A DNA stretch of 38,159 nucleotides from Bacilli bacterium (GCA_017627015.1 JAGAHP010000007.1:1-38159); one strand, 5' to 3'; counted from the stretch's first letter, positions 7,370 through 17,102 are shown. The notes: generated by a model not told the origin, from the letters alone. Numbers and translations are program-made.

Positions 7370-9154
7370 ATGTGTGGAATTGTAGGATACATAGGTAAAA
7401 AAGATAAAACTCTAGATGTATTAATATCGGGATTAGAACATTTAGAGTATAGGGGTTATGATTCTGCAGGTATTGCATATATAAAGAATAATGATTTAGT
7501 AATTAAAAAAGAAGAGGGAAGAATATCTAATTTAAAGAAAACAATAGATTTTAATGACGAGGGAGAAATTGGAATAGGTCATACAAGATGGGCAACTCAT
7601 GGAATTGTTAATATGACTAATTCTCATCCACATAACAGTGGAAAAATAACTATTGTTCATAATGGTATTATTGAAAATTATATTGATCTTAAAAAAGAGT
7701 TAGTTGAAAAAGGTTATACTTTTCAATCTGATACTGATACTGAAGTAGCAGCAGTTTTATTAGATTACTTATATAAAGAAAATGGTAATATGCTTGATGC
7801 TTTAAAAGTATTTAAAGAAAAAGTAAAAGGTGCATATGCACTAGGTATAATTAATAAGGATGAAAAAGATAATTTATATACTATTAAAAAGAATAGTCCT
7901 TTAATAATAGGTGTAGGAGATAAAGAAAACTATATAGCGTCTGATGTTCCTGCAATCATTAGCGAAACTAAAAAATACATTACTTTAGAAGATGGTGAAT
8001 TTGCGAAGATTAGTAGAAATGATATAGAAGTATATAATACTAACAATATAAAGAAAGAAGTAACTATAAAAGAGTTTAAAGGTAATACAGGTGCAATTGA
8101 TAAAAATGGTTATGAAACTTTTATGAAAAAAGAAATATATGAACAACCTGAAGCAATAAAAAGAACTATGGATGATAATATACCTGATTTAAGAGGTTAT
8201 AATAAAATAATAATTCTTGCATGTGGAAGTGCATATCATGCTGGGTTAATAGGAAAAACTTTAATAGAGGAGTATGGAGATATTCCAGTCGAAGTAGAAA
8301 TAGCAAGTGAGTTTAGATACAAAAAAACATTTATTGATATAAAGACTCTTGTGATTGCAATATCACAATCAGGAGAAACAGCAGATACATTAGAAGCGTT
8401 AAAACTAGCAAAGAAAAAAGGTGCGGATACAATAGGAATTATTAATGTAGAAGAAAGTTCTATTGCTAGAGAAGTAGATGATGTTATATATACAAAAGCA
8501 GGACCTGAAATAGCAGTTGCGACTACAAAAGGTTATACTACTCAAATAGAAATAATATCTAAAATAGCATATATTCTTGCGACTAATAATAATTGTAAAA
8601 ACTATAAAAATAATATTAGAAACTTTATGTCAGATTTAAAAGAATTACCAATTGTTATGGAAGAAGTACTAGAAAGAGAAGATGAATATAAAGAAATAGC
8701 AAAAGATATTTATAAAGAAAATGATATATTCTTTATAGGTAGAGGAATAGATTATGCTTTAGCAATGGAAGGATCTTTAAAACTAAAAGAAATATCATAT
8801 ATACATAGTGAAGCTTATCCTGCGGGTGAATTAAAACATGGTACTATTTCGTTAGTAGAAGAAGGTACACCAGTAATTGGTATAGTTACAGATGAATTAA
8901 TTAGTGATAAAACTATTAGTAATATGAAAGAAGTAAAAGCAAGAGGTGCGAATGTTATATATTTAACAACTAATGTTCTTTCTAAGGATGGAGATTTTTA
9001 TAACAAGAGAATAGAAGTTCCTAAAGTAAATCCATTACTTCAACCACTAATAAATATATTGCCACTTCAAATGATTAGTTATCATGTTGCTAAATTTAAT
9101 AAAAGAGATATAGATAAACCTAGAAATTTAGCAAAATCTGTAACTGTGGAATAA
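7370..9154 (+). CDS. glmS: glutamine--fructose-6-phosphate aminotransferase (isomerizing)
   Basis: 594 residues, normal for GlmS. It makes glucosamine-6-phosphate from fructose-6-phosphate and glutamine, the first step toward UDP-GlcNAc and peptidoglycan. Cys2 (MCGIVGYIG) is the glutaminase nucleophile. The glutaminase domain covers about residues 2-220 (HTRWATHG, SHPH, HNGIIENY). Two SIS isomerase domains follow (ACGSAYHAG, SQSGETADT, TKGYTTQ, and GRGIDYALAMEGSLKLKEISY). The C-terminus ends in the conserved DKPRNLAKSVTVE. Expression is controlled by the glmS ribozyme in the leader. The ribosome binding site is AAAAAGGAG. Confidence 0.98.
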   Translation: MCGIVGYIGKKDKTLDVLISGLEHLEYRGYDSAGIAYIKNNDLVIKKEEGRISNLKKTIDFNDEGEIGIGHTRWATHGIVNMTNSHPHNSGKITIVHNGIIENYIDLKKELVEKGYTFQSDTDTEVAAVLLDYLYKENGNMLDALKVFKEKVKGAYALGIINKDEKDNLYTIKKNSPLIIGVGDKENYIASDVPAIISETKKYITLEDGEFAKISRNDIEVYNTNNIKKEVTIKEFKGNTGAIDKNGYETFMKKEIYEQPEAIKRTMDDNIPDLRGYNKIIILACGSAYHAGLIGKTLIEEYGDIPVEVEIASEFRYKKTFIDIKTLVIAISQSGETADTLEALKLAKKKGADTIGIINVEESSIAREVDDVIYTKAGPEIAVATTKGYTTQIEIISKIAYILATNNNCKNYKNNIRNFMSDLKELPIVMEEVLEREDEYKEIAKDIYKENDIFFIGRGIDYALAMEGSLKLKEISYIHSEAYPAGELKHGTISLVEEGTPVIGIVTDELISDKTISNMKEVKARGANVIYLTTNVLSKDGDFYNKRIEVPKVNPLLQPLINILPLQMISYHVAKFNKRDIDKPRNLAKSVTVE

Positions 9155-9181
9155 AAAGAGATGTTAATGCATCTCTTTTAT
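9154..9181 (+). terminator. terminator of glmS
   Basis: A 10-base stem AAAAGAGATG/CATCTCTTTT with loop TTAATG, next to the stop codon. Confidence 0.8.
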
Positions 9182-9201
9182 TATGTATTTATTAATAGTT
9201 A

Positions 9202-9230
9202 TTGACTATATTTTTTAATTAGTTTATCAT
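9202..9230 (+). promoter_or_regulatory. promoter of the ABC exporter operon, with possible operator
   Basis: TTGACT (9202-9207), 17 bases, TATCAT (9225-9230). Just downstream, over the predicted start site, lies a near-palindrome centred on CGTACG (9234-9248) that could be a regulator site; this last point is a guess. Confidence 0.6.
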
Positions 9231-9260
9231 TAATAATGCGTACGATTAGGAAGTGAATAT

Positions 9261-11015
9261 ATGTTAAAATTATTAAAGAGTTTTAAGATAAAAGAATGGT
9301 TATTAGTTCTATTATCATTTGTATTAATTTTTTGCCAAGTTTGGTTAGAATTAAAGATACCAGATTATATGCAAGAAATAACAGTTTTAGTTCAAACTAA
9401 CACAAGTGAAATGAAAGATATTTTGATTAATGGTGGATACATGCTTTTATGTGCATTTGGTTCACTATTCTTTACTGTATTAGTAGGTTATATAGTTGCG
9501 TATTTATCATCTATATTTTCATTTAGAGTTAGAAAGAAAATATTTGAACATACTGAGAATTTTAGTCTAGAAGAAATAAAAAAGTTTAAAACTAATAGTT
9601 TAATAACAAGAACAACAAATGATGTTACTCAATTAGAAATGTTATTAGGAATGGGACTTCAATTACTTATTAAATGTCCAATGACTGCGATATGGGCAAT
9701 TTATAAGATATTAAATAAGAATATGATTTGGAGTTTAGCGACTGTTGTTGCGGTTGTTATATTATTAACTACTATTAGTATTATTACATTTATAGTAGTG
9801 CCTAAATTTAAAATTATTCAAAAATTAACTGATAGCGTTAATAGTTTAATTAGAGAAAATTTAACTGGTATAAAAGTAGTAAGAGCTTTTAATGCTGAAA
9901 AATATCAAGAAGATAAATTTGAAAAAACAAATGAAGAATTAACAAAAACTCAATTATTTAACCAAAAGACTTTTGCTATTATGTCACCAATTATGTTTAT
10001 GACAATGAATGTACTTGCGCTTGTTATTTATTTTATAGGTGCTATTTTAATTAGAGATGCTTCTTTACCTGATAAACTATCTTTATTTGGAGATATGATT
10101 GTATTTAGTAGTTACGCTATGCAAGTAATAATGTCATTCTTAATGCTTGCTTTTGTATTTGTTATGTATCCAAGAGCGGAAGTATCTGCTAAGAGAATTA
10201 ATGAAGTATTAAATACTAAAATAAGTATTAAAAGTGGTTCTAAAAAAGGAATTAAAGATAAGGGCAGTGTTATATTTAAAGATGTTAGTTTTAAATATCC
10301 AGATGCAGAAGAATGTATATTAACAAATATTAATTTTGAAGCAAATAAAGGAGAGACAGTTGCGTTTATTGGATCTACTGGTTCTGGTAAATCTACATTA
10401 ATAAATTTAATTCCAAGATTTTATGATGTTACTTCTGGAGAGATATTAGTAGATGGAGTAAACGTAAAAGAATATGACTTAGAAGAACTATATAATAAGA
10501 TAGGTTATATATCACAAAAAGCAGTTATATTTGATGGAACAGTATCTTCAAATGTTAATTTTGGTAAATGTAAGAAAAAGATAACAAAAAAGGACATAGA
10601 AGAAGCAATTAAATTATCTGAAGCAGAAGAGTTTGTATTAAAGATGGATGATAAATATAATGAACATATCGCATCTTCTGGAAGTAATATTTCTGGTGGA
10701 CAAAAACAAAGATTATCTATCGCAAGAGCTTTAGCTAAAAAAGCAGAAATATATATATTTGATGATTCTTTTTCAGCTCTAGATTATAAAACAGATGCTA
10801 AACTAAGAAAGAATCTTAAGAAAAATATGTCAGATTCTACTATACTTATTGTAGCCCAAAGAATTGGTACTATTATGAATGCAGATAAAATAATTGTACT
10901 TGATGAAGGTAAAATGGTAGGTATAGGTACACATAAAGAATTATTAAAAACATGTGAAGTATATAAACAAATTGCTACTTCTCAGTTAAGTGAGGAGGAA
11001 TTAAAGAATGTCTAG
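9261..11015 (+). CDS. ABC exporter half-transporter, degenerate-site subunit
   Basis: 584 residues: six membrane helices (about 15-310), then a nucleotide-binding domain. Walker A is GSTGSGKST and the signature ISGGQKQR is intact. The Walker B region reads IFDDSFSALD, with Asp where the catalytic Glu should be, and the switch residue is Gln (VAQRIGT) instead of His. This is the pattern of the subunit that supplies the non-hydrolysing site in heterodimeric exporters such as LmrC/LmrD, BmrC/BmrD and TM287/TM288. It overlaps the partner gene by 8 bases. Substrates are probably drugs, lipids or peptides and cannot be told. The ribosome binding site is AGGAAGTGA. Confidence 0.92.
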   Translation: MLKLLKSFKIKEWLLVLLSFVLIFCQVWLELKIPDYMQEITVLVQTNTSEMKDILINGGYMLLCAFGSLFFTVLVGYIVAYLSSIFSFRVRKKIFEHTENFSLEEIKKFKTNSLITRTTNDVTQLEMLLGMGLQLLIKCPMTAIWAIYKILNKNMIWSLATVVAVVILLTTISIITFIVVPKFKIIQKLTDSVNSLIRENLTGIKVVRAFNAEKYQEDKFEKTNEELTKTQLFNQKTFAIMSPIMFMTMNVLALVIYFIGAILIRDASLPDKLSLFGDMIVFSSYAMQVIMSFLMLAFVFVMYPRAEVSAKRINEVLNTKISIKSGSKKGIKDKGSVIFKDVSFKYPDAEECILTNINFEANKGETVAFIGSTGSGKSTLINLIPRFYDVTSGEILVDGVNVKEYDLEELYNKIGYISQKAVIFDGTVSSNVNFGKCKKKITKKDIEEAIKLSEAEEFVLKMDDKYNEHIASSGSNISGGQKQRLSIARALAKKAEIYIFDDSFSALDYKTDAKLRKNLKKNMSDSTILIVAQRIGTIMNADKIIVLDEGKMVGIGTHKELLKTCEVYKQIATSQLSEEELKNV

Positions 11016-13008
11016 AGAAAATAGAAGAGGACCAAGAGGTCCAGTATTTGAAAAACCAAAGAACTTTAAAGAAGCTACTATTAGATTATTTAAAGAGTTA
11101 AGAATATTTAAAGTATTTATAGTAATATCACTATTTTTAGCGTCTTTTAGTGCAATTTTATCAATCATATCTCCTAATAGATTAAAAGATCTTACAGATG
11201 AAATATCTAAAGGTTTAGTTATTAATACAAAGAATGTTAAAGTATTATCTAAAAAGATAATGAATAATCATACTTACTCTGATATAAAAGTAGATGGAGT
11301 AACTATTACATTTGAAGAACAAATGAAGTTTGTAAGTACTATGAAAAAGTATGATAAAAACTCTAAATCTACAAAAATATATAAAGATTTAGATAAAATG
11401 CCAAAGAGTATTAAAAAGGTTGTAGAGCCAAAAATAAATCTAGATAAAATAAAATTAATATCTTTAATAATATTAGTATTATATTTATCAAGTGCGTTAC
11501 TTAATTATATACAAAGTATTATTATGACTACTGTATCAAATAACTTTGCTAAAAAACTAAGAACTAGAATAGAGAAAAAGATTAATAAATTACCACTAAA
11601 GTACTTTGATAATCACCAAAATGGAGACATTATGTCTAGAGTAACTAACGATGTAGATCAAATTGCGCATAGTATGAATCAATCACTTGCGACTTTAGTA
11701 TCTAGTATTACTCTTCTAATAGGTAGTTTATTAATGATGTTTACTACTAACGTAATTATGGCTTTAACAGCTATTATATCTAGTTTATTTGGATTTATAT
11801 TTATGGCAGTTGTATTAAAAAAATCACAAGTATATTTTTCAGCTAGACAAAAAGAACTAGGTAAATTAAATGGACATATAGAAGAATCATATTCAGGATT
11901 AAATGTTATTAAGACTTATAACGCTAAAGAAATGGTTAATGAAAAGTTTAATACTTATAATGAAAGATTATATATTGCGAATAGAAAAAGTCAGTTTATT
12001 GGTGGTTTAATGCCTCCTATGATGGGATTTATAGGTAACCTAGGATATGTATCTGTTTGTATAGTAGGTGCTTTATTAGTATCAAAAGATGCTATTACAT
12101 TTGGTGTTATTGTAGCGTTTATGTCATACGTAAGATTATTCACATCACCTTTATCTCAAATAGCGCAAAGTATGAATATGCTTCAATCAACAACTGCGGC
12201 TTCTGAAAGAGTATTTGAATTTTTAGATGAAGAAGAACTAATAAAAGAAGTAAATCTTACTTCACTTGATTTAAAAAAAGTAAAAGGTGAAATAGAATTT
12301 AAAGATGTATCATTTAGATATGATGGTAATGATAAAGACACTATTAAAAACTTTAGTGCTAAAGTTAAACCAGGTGAAAAAGTTGCGATAGTTGGTCCAA
12401 CAGGCGCAGGTAAAACTACTATGGTTAATTTACTTATGAAGTTTTATGATATTAATAAAGGTGATATAACAATAGATGGAACTTCTATTAAAGAATTAAC
12501 TAGAAATAATATACATGATCTATTTACTATGGTTCTTCAAGATACTTGGTTATTTAACGGTACATTAAAAGAAAATGTTAAATATAATAGAAAAGCATCA
12601 GATGAAAGAGTAAAAGAAGTATGTAAGGTAGTAGGTCTAGATCACTTTATTAAAACTTTACCAAAAGGATATAATTCTGAAATAAGTGATAATGAATCAG
12701 TATCTTCAGGACAAAGACAACTTCTTACAATCGCAAGAGGTATGATAGAAGATTCACCATTCTTAATACTTGATGAAGCAACATCTAATGTAGATACAAG
12801 AACAGAAGAATTAGTACAAAAAGCAATGGATAACTTAACAAAAGGAAAGACATCTTTTATAATCGCACATAGACTATCTACTATTAAAAATGCAGACCTT
12901 ATATTAGTTATGAAAGATGGTAATATTATTGAACAAGGAAATCATGATGAATTAATGAAAAAACAAGGTTTTTATGCAGATTTATATAATTCACAATTTG
13001 AGTTATAA
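11008..13008 (+). CDS. ABC exporter half-transporter, catalytic subunit with large external loop
   Basis: 666 residues. The N-terminus is Arg/Gly/Pro-rich (MSRENRRGPRGPVFEKPKNF). An unusually long extracytoplasmic insert of about 95 residues (about 56-150) follows the first membrane helix; the remaining helices and an ATPase domain come after. Walker A is GPTGAGKTT, Walker B is LILDEATSNVD with the catalytic Glu, and the switch His is present (IIAHRLSTI), but the signature is VSSGQRQ instead of SGGQ. The defects complement those of the upstream subunit, so the dimer has one working site (this Walker A/B plus the partner's signature). The start, ATG at 11008, lies behind GAGGAGG inside the upstream gene. 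Confidence 0.92.
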   Translation: MSRENRRGPRGPVFEKPKNFKEATIRLFKELRIFKVFIVISLFLASFSAILSIISPNRLKDLTDEISKGLVINTKNVKVLSKKIMNNHTYSDIKVDGVTITFEEQMKFVSTMKKYDKNSKSTKIYKDLDKMPKSIKKVVEPKINLDKIKLISLIILVLYLSSALLNYIQSIIMTTVSNNFAKKLRTRIEKKINKLPLKYFDNHQNGDIMSRVTNDVDQIAHSMNQSLATLVSSITLLIGSLLMMFTTNVIMALTAIISSLFGFIFMAVVLKKSQVYFSARQKELGKLNGHIEESYSGLNVIKTYNAKEMVNEKFNTYNERLYIANRKSQFIGGLMPPMMGFIGNLGYVSVCIVGALLVSKDAITFGVIVAFMSYVRLFTSPLSQIAQSMNMLQSTTAASERVFEFLDEEELIKEVNLTSLDLKKVKGEIEFKDVSFRYDGNDKDTIKNFSAKVKPGEKVAIVGPTGAGKTTMVNLLMKFYDINKGDITIDGTSIKELTRNNIHDLFTMVLQDTWLFNGTLKENVKYNRKASDERVKEVCKVVGLDHFIKTLPKGYNSEISDNESVSSGQRQLLTIARGMIEDSPFLILDEATSNVDTRTEELVQKAMDNLTKGKTSFIIAHRLSTIKNADLILVMKDGNIIEQGNHDELMKKQGFYADLYNSQFEL

Positions 13009-13012
13009 ATAC

Positions 13013-13040
13013 TTTACAAATTTTAAAAAATAAGTATAAT
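13013..13040 (+). promoter_or_regulatory. promoter of the unknown gene cluster
   Basis: TTTACA (13013-13018), 16 bases, TATAAT (13035-13040); AGAGGGGGATG follows before the start codon at 13070. Confidence 0.65.
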
Positions 13041-13069
13041 AATCTTGCCTTTAAGAGGGGGATGAAATT

Positions 13070-13804
13070 ATGTCAGTAAATGAAGTAATAACAGAAGAAT
13101 TTAATCAAATCGAATTAATAAAGGAACAATTACCAACTTCTTATGAAAAACAAAAGGAAGTTATGAGAGAACCATTATCAATTATTTCTAAAACAGTAAT
13201 TGATACAGATACTATTAATAATAGATTCGCAGATTTAGTTTCAGATTATTTATCTCATTCAGATTTTAAGTATTTTGGATTAGCAGTAGATGATTTTGAA
13301 ACTATGTTTGTATCTGATAAAGGTGATTCATTTTATTTTAAAGATGACCATTATAGAAATCGTGTTTCACTAGAATATAAGAATAATGATAGTGACTATA
13401 TAGTTAGACTTGAAAGAAGAAATAATGATATTTTATTAAAAAGAGCTATTATTTTTGATGATGATCATAAAAGGGTAACACAAAGTGAATTCTATAAAAA
13501 AGATGGTAGATTTATTCAAATAAGATATGAAGATAGTTATATTGAAGAAGTTGATGGAGTAAAACTAACTGAGGAAGAAGAATATATATATAAAACTAAT
13601 ACTAATGAAATGATTAAACTTTATAGATTAGTTAGTGAGTGTAATGAAGATAGTGTTGTTTCAGAGAAAAAGAGAATATTAACTATTGGTGAATATATCG
13701 CTGATGATGGATTAATTCATATAATTAATAGAAAAAATGATATAGAAGACATAAAAACCGCAACTACTGCGGCATACAAAAGACTAGTAAATAGAAAAAA
13801 CTAG
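13070..13804 (+). CDS. hypothetical protein, first gene of unknown cluster
   Basis: A 244-residue acidic soluble protein that I do not recognise. There is no signal peptide, membrane segment or known catalytic motif. The N-terminal 50 residues look helical. Residues 60-180 alternate hydrophobic and charged residues as in a beta-rich domain (FKYFGLAVDDFETMFV, RFIQIRYEDSYIEEVDG). It has a good promoter and the ribosome binding site GAGGGGGATG. A terminator follows, but the next gene has no room for a promoter, so part of the transcription probably reads through into it. Confidence 0.65.
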   Translation: MSVNEVITEEFNQIELIKEQLPTSYEKQKEVMREPLSIISKTVIDTDTINNRFADLVSDYLSHSDFKYFGLAVDDFETMFVSDKGDSFYFKDDHYRNRVSLEYKNNDSDYIVRLERRNNDILLKRAIIFDDDHKRVTQSEFYKKDGRFIQIRYEDSYIEEVDGVKLTEEEEYIYKTNTNEMIKLYRLVSECNEDSVVSEKKRILTIGEYIADDGLIHIINRKNDIEDIKTATTAAYKRLVNRKN

Positions 13805-13821
13805 GTTTAACCTAGTTTTTA
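13797..13821 (+). terminator. terminator inside the unknown cluster
   Basis: AAAACTAGGT/ACCTAGTTTT hairpin with a short loop and T tail. It lies only about 20 bases before the start of the next gene, leaving no space for a promoter, so it probably acts as a partial or regulated terminator. Confidence 0.7.
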
Positions 13822-13841
13822 TCTGTTAGAAGGAGTACATG

Positions 13842-14624
13842 ATGGAAAAGAAGAAATTAGAAAAATTTAAAAATACAAATTTATATAACTTATCTAATAA
13901 CACTTATGGATATTTAAAAGAATTAAAAGAAGATGACAGAGTTATTATTCAAAAAGATTTTGATTTTGATTCATATAAAGAATCAGTAAGAATGAATCTA
14001 TCTGAATATAGTTATAACTTTGTATCTCTTGTTACTATTGATTCTGAAGAGACAAGAGAAATTGTAAGAAAAAAAGCAAAACTAAAAAACTATATAGATG
14101 AAATATTAGATGATGAAGACTTATTAAATAATTTTACTGTTTATAAAATTCAACAATTTATTAATAGAGTTGCTAAAAACTTATTAGAAAATGAATACGG
14201 AAATTTTATCAATGTTTCTAAAGATGATAAATATCTAGTATATAAGGATATGAATATAGATATGTCAAACTTTATAGGATTTGTTTCCGCAGATAATGTT
14301 ATTTCTTATTTATATAAAGAATTTAATATAAAAAGATTAAAATCACAAGATTATGAAGAAGCATTTGTATTAAAATATGCGGCTGAAATAAGACAAGATG
14401 AAGATTATCTATATAGAATAAATCAATTATTATTTAAAGCGGGAATCAATATGGATGAAAAAGGACATATAGTTATAAATCATCCTTATAGGGATGATGA
14501 AAGAGTTATGGGTTCTTTAAGAGATGGTTTTGTTGCGGAAAGAAAACCTAAAAGAATAGTTAAGACAAAAAAGATTATAGATGACAACGAAGAGGATTTC
14601 TTAGAAGAACTACATAATTTTTAA
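13842..14624 (+). CDS. hypothetical protein, second gene of unknown cluster
   Basis: 260 residues from the ATG at 13842 (MEKKKLEKF), chosen because AGGAG then sits 6 bases upstream; an ATG one codon earlier is too close to it. The protein is soluble, highly charged and mostly helical by eye, with a Lys-rich stretch near residue 240 (RKPKRIVKTKKII) and an acidic C-terminus (DDNEEDFLEEL). No family is recognised. It is followed after 11 bases by the next gene, so it belongs to one operon with the following three. Confidence 0.65.
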   Translation: MEKKKLEKFKNTNLYNLSNNTYGYLKELKEDDRVIIQKDFDFDSYKESVRMNLSEYSYNFVSLVTIDSEETREIVRKKAKLKNYIDEILDDEDLLNNFTVYKIQQFINRVAKNLLENEYGNFINVSKDDKYLVYKDMNIDMSNFIGFVSADNVISYLYKEFNIKRLKSQDYEEAFVLKYAAEIRQDEDYLYRINQLLFKAGINMDEKGHIVINHPYRDDERVMGSLRDGFVAERKPKRIVKTKKIIDDNEEDFLEELHNF

Positions 14625-14635
14625 AAGGATAGATT

Positions 14636-15058
14636 ATGAATTCTTATTTTAAAGAAAAATATTTAAGTGATAGAGATAAAATAAGTAAGTTGTTAGAAAT
14701 AGATGATAATTATACATATGATTCTTTCTATGAATTAATGAATAAAGATATAGATATCAATATAGATAGTTACGATACTGTTTTATTGGAAAATAGTTCA
14801 GTTCTATTATTAAATCTAATAGATAAAGATATTGATATTATAGTATGTACTCTTGATAACTATGGTTTAAATAATTATATTATTGAAAAATATAATGAAT
14901 ATTTAAAAATAAATGAAATAGAAAAGAAGAATAAAGTAGAAATAAGTAAACACTTCAATATAGAAGATAAGAATATTATTTCTATAGGTAGTGAAGCTTT
15001 TAATAAAGAAATGAATAATAATTATAAAAATATAAAATGTATTAATATAGAAATTTAG
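14636..15058 (+). CDS. hypothetical protein, third gene of unknown cluster
   Basis: A 140-residue acidic soluble protein, unrecognised. Alternating strand-like and helix-like segments (SYDTVLLENSSVLLLNLIDKD, IDIIVCTLDNYGLN, DKNIISIGSEAF, IKCINIEI) suggest a small Rossmann-like alpha/beta fold, but no catalytic motif is evident. The ribosome binding site is AAAGGATAG. It sits 11 bases after its upstream neighbour and 12 bases before its downstream neighbour. Confidence 0.6.
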   Translation: MNSYFKEKYLSDRDKISKLLEIDDNYTYDSFYELMNKDIDINIDSYDTVLLENSSVLLLNLIDKDIDIIVCTLDNYGLNNYIIEKYNEYLKINEIEKKNKVEISKHFNIEDKNIISIGSEAFNKEMNNNYKNIKCINIEI

Positions 15059-15070
15059 GGGGAAATAATA

Positions 15071-16618
15071 ATGGCTAAGAGTAGTAAATTAGTAGAAAAA
15101 ATGTTTAAGATTGGATTTTCTGTAGATCCATTATTTATGGATGAATACGGAATTCTATTATACGATAGAGATGTAACACAATATCAAGAATCTATAGATA
15201 TGTTTATACTTAATTCAAAAGTAAAGAATGGTAAAAACTTATATAAAGAATTTCAAAAGAAATATTGTTTTAATATGTTTGATAAAGATGTGTTAAAGAA
15301 CTATAAAGAATATATTATACCTGTTGTGGGTACAGAAGTATTTGAAGGAAAAGTTAGATTAGTATTTCTAACTAATCCACAAGTATTGTTCTTTGCTGAA
15401 AAAAATAATTTACATTATGATATAAATGATTATAAAGTTAGTGAAGTATATAATGATTTGTTTAAAACTTTAGATGATAAGATTTTAAAGTGTGATGATA
15501 TTATTAAAAATAGAGAAAAATCTAAATATTATAAAGATAGTATTAACGAATTAGGATTAAGTGAATCTACTCTAGGTGATGCATCTGAAGTATTAAGAAA
15601 TCCATTAATAATTTCATCAGCGTATTCTAAATTAAAGAATGAATATGTATCAGATAGAAAATTTATAGAGAATTTATATAGAATAGAAAAAAATGATTTA
15701 GATTATAAAGAATTTTTTGATTGTTTTGATATAGATAAGTATTTCTTAATGTATTCAAAAATAGTTTTAGATTTAGCAAAAGAATTTAAAGAAGATAAAG
15801 ATATTTTCTTAGATTTAATCCCACAAGTATATAACTATGTTCATTTTGTTGAGGAACTTGGTTTAAATGATTATAATCCAAAAATACAATATGTAAAAGA
15901 TAATAAAAATAAAAAGAAACCAAAAGTATTAACTTATACTTTCCATGATTTAAAAAGAAATCTAAATAAATTCTTAGAGAGTATTCCAGATTGTACATTT
16001 AAATATGTTTCTGCTTATGATCCATATTTAGATAAAGATATAAAAGATATGGGTACAAGAGAAGATATAGAAAGAGAAGTTGTTAAATATAGATATGGTG
16101 AAGATTATCAAAATATAACTGCTTCTTGGGAATTTATTAAAAAGGGTGAAGTAGAAAAAACATATTCAAGTTATAAAACTAAAACTATTAATTCTGAAAG
16201 AAAAGAAAGAGAAGCAATAGATGTAGAATATAGAATGTCTGTATTTAGAAAAACAGATTATTTATGTCAAATGATTGGTACAGATAAGTTTGAAGGTTAT
16301 ATAGGTTATTTATATCCAAATGGTATTATCGCATTTGAAAAATTCTTTGATGAAAAAGAAAGACCTTCTAAAGATAATAACGCAACTTATATAATGAATG
16401 TTAAAAACTTTGAATACTTCTCATCTTTAACAAAACCAGAAATAATGGAATACATAAAAGATATGGGAAATGAAGAAATAGATAGAAAATATCATAGTTC
16501 TAACTGGGAAAAGAATCTAAGAAAAATTGTGGAAAATCCTAATTGTGAAGAAGAAATGAAAGAAAGAGTTAACGTTATTATAACTGAAGGTAGAAAGGCT
16601 AAAAAGTTAGAGGTGTAA
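15071..16618 (+). CDS. hypothetical protein, fourth and largest gene of unknown cluster
   Basis: A 515-residue soluble protein I cannot assign. It is rich in Lys, Asp, Glu and Tyr, with no membrane segment or signal peptide. There are possibly three parts: residues 1-130 (mixed alpha/beta, with a VRLVFLTNPQVLFFAEK strand pair), 130-290 mostly helical, and 300-515 with more strands (FEGYIGYLYPNGIIAFEKFF). No Walker, HD, nuclease or protease motif is seen. The ribosome binding site is TAGGGGGAAA. It ends one base before the next gene, implying translational coupling. Confidence 0.65.
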   Translation: MAKSSKLVEKMFKIGFSVDPLFMDEYGILLYDRDVTQYQESIDMFILNSKVKNGKNLYKEFQKKYCFNMFDKDVLKNYKEYIIPVVGTEVFEGKVRLVFLTNPQVLFFAEKNNLHYDINDYKVSEVYNDLFKTLDDKILKCDDIIKNREKSKYYKDSINELGLSESTLGDASEVLRNPLIISSAYSKLKNEYVSDRKFIENLYRIEKNDLDYKEFFDCFDIDKYFLMYSKIVLDLAKEFKEDKDIFLDLIPQVYNYVHFVEELGLNDYNPKIQYVKDNKNKKKPKVLTYTFHDLKRNLNKFLESIPDCTFKYVSAYDPYLDKDIKDMGTREDIEREVVKYRYGEDYQNITASWEFIKKGEVEKTYSSYKTKTINSERKEREAIDVEYRMSVFRKTDYLCQMIGTDKFEGYIGYLYPNGIIAFEKFFDEKERPSKDNNATYIMNVKNFEYFSSLTKPEIMEYIKDMGNEEIDRKYHSSNWEKNLRKIVENPNCEEEMKERVNVIITEGRKAKKLEV

Positions 16619-16619
16619 C

Positions 16620-17102
16620 ATGGAAAAATTTACATTTATTAATAAAAGACAAAAAAAGAATAGAGTATTCTTACCTAAGTGTTATGATAGATTTGAAGAT
16701 TATATTTCTGGAATATATACTACAAACAGTATAAGATTTTATAAAGAAGCTTTAGAAAAGAAATTTAATTATGATTATATTCTAAGTGTTAATCCAGAAA
16801 TGCCATATAGCAAAATAAGGCATGAATTAACACGCTGGTATTCATGTATGGATAGTTTTGATATTGAAGATGGACTTATAAAATTAAAAAGTACTGGAAC
16901 AGTTCAAAATAAAACATTTGATTTTTCAAGTGGTATTATAGTAGTTACTTGTGAAGCGTTTATGGATGTTGTTCAAAAAGATCAATTACAAACTTATTTA
17001 GATAATTATGGTTTTGATGAAAACGAAGAAGATGTATTAGAACAAGAAGTTACTAGATTATCTAGAAATGATAATAAAAAATTAAAATTTACTTTCAGAT
17101 AA
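16620..17102 (+). CDS. hypothetical protein, last gene of unknown cluster
   Basis: A 160-residue soluble protein of unknown function with a basic N-terminus (FINKRQKKNRVFLPKCYDRF) and an acidic middle of the C-terminal part (DENEEDVLEQEV). Residues 90-125 look strand-rich (IKLKSTGTVQNKTFDFSSGI). It starts one base after the 515-residue gene, with GAGGTG as ribosome binding site, and ends directly in a strong bidirectional terminator that closes the operon. Confidence 0.62.
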   Translation: MEKFTFINKRQKKNRVFLPKCYDRFEDYISGIYTTNSIRFYKEALEKKFNYDYILSVNPEMPYSKIRHELTRWYSCMDSFDIEDGLIKLKSTGTVQNKTFDFSSGIIVVTCEAFMDVVQKDQLQTYLDNYGFDENEEDVLEQEVTRLSRNDNKKLKFTFR

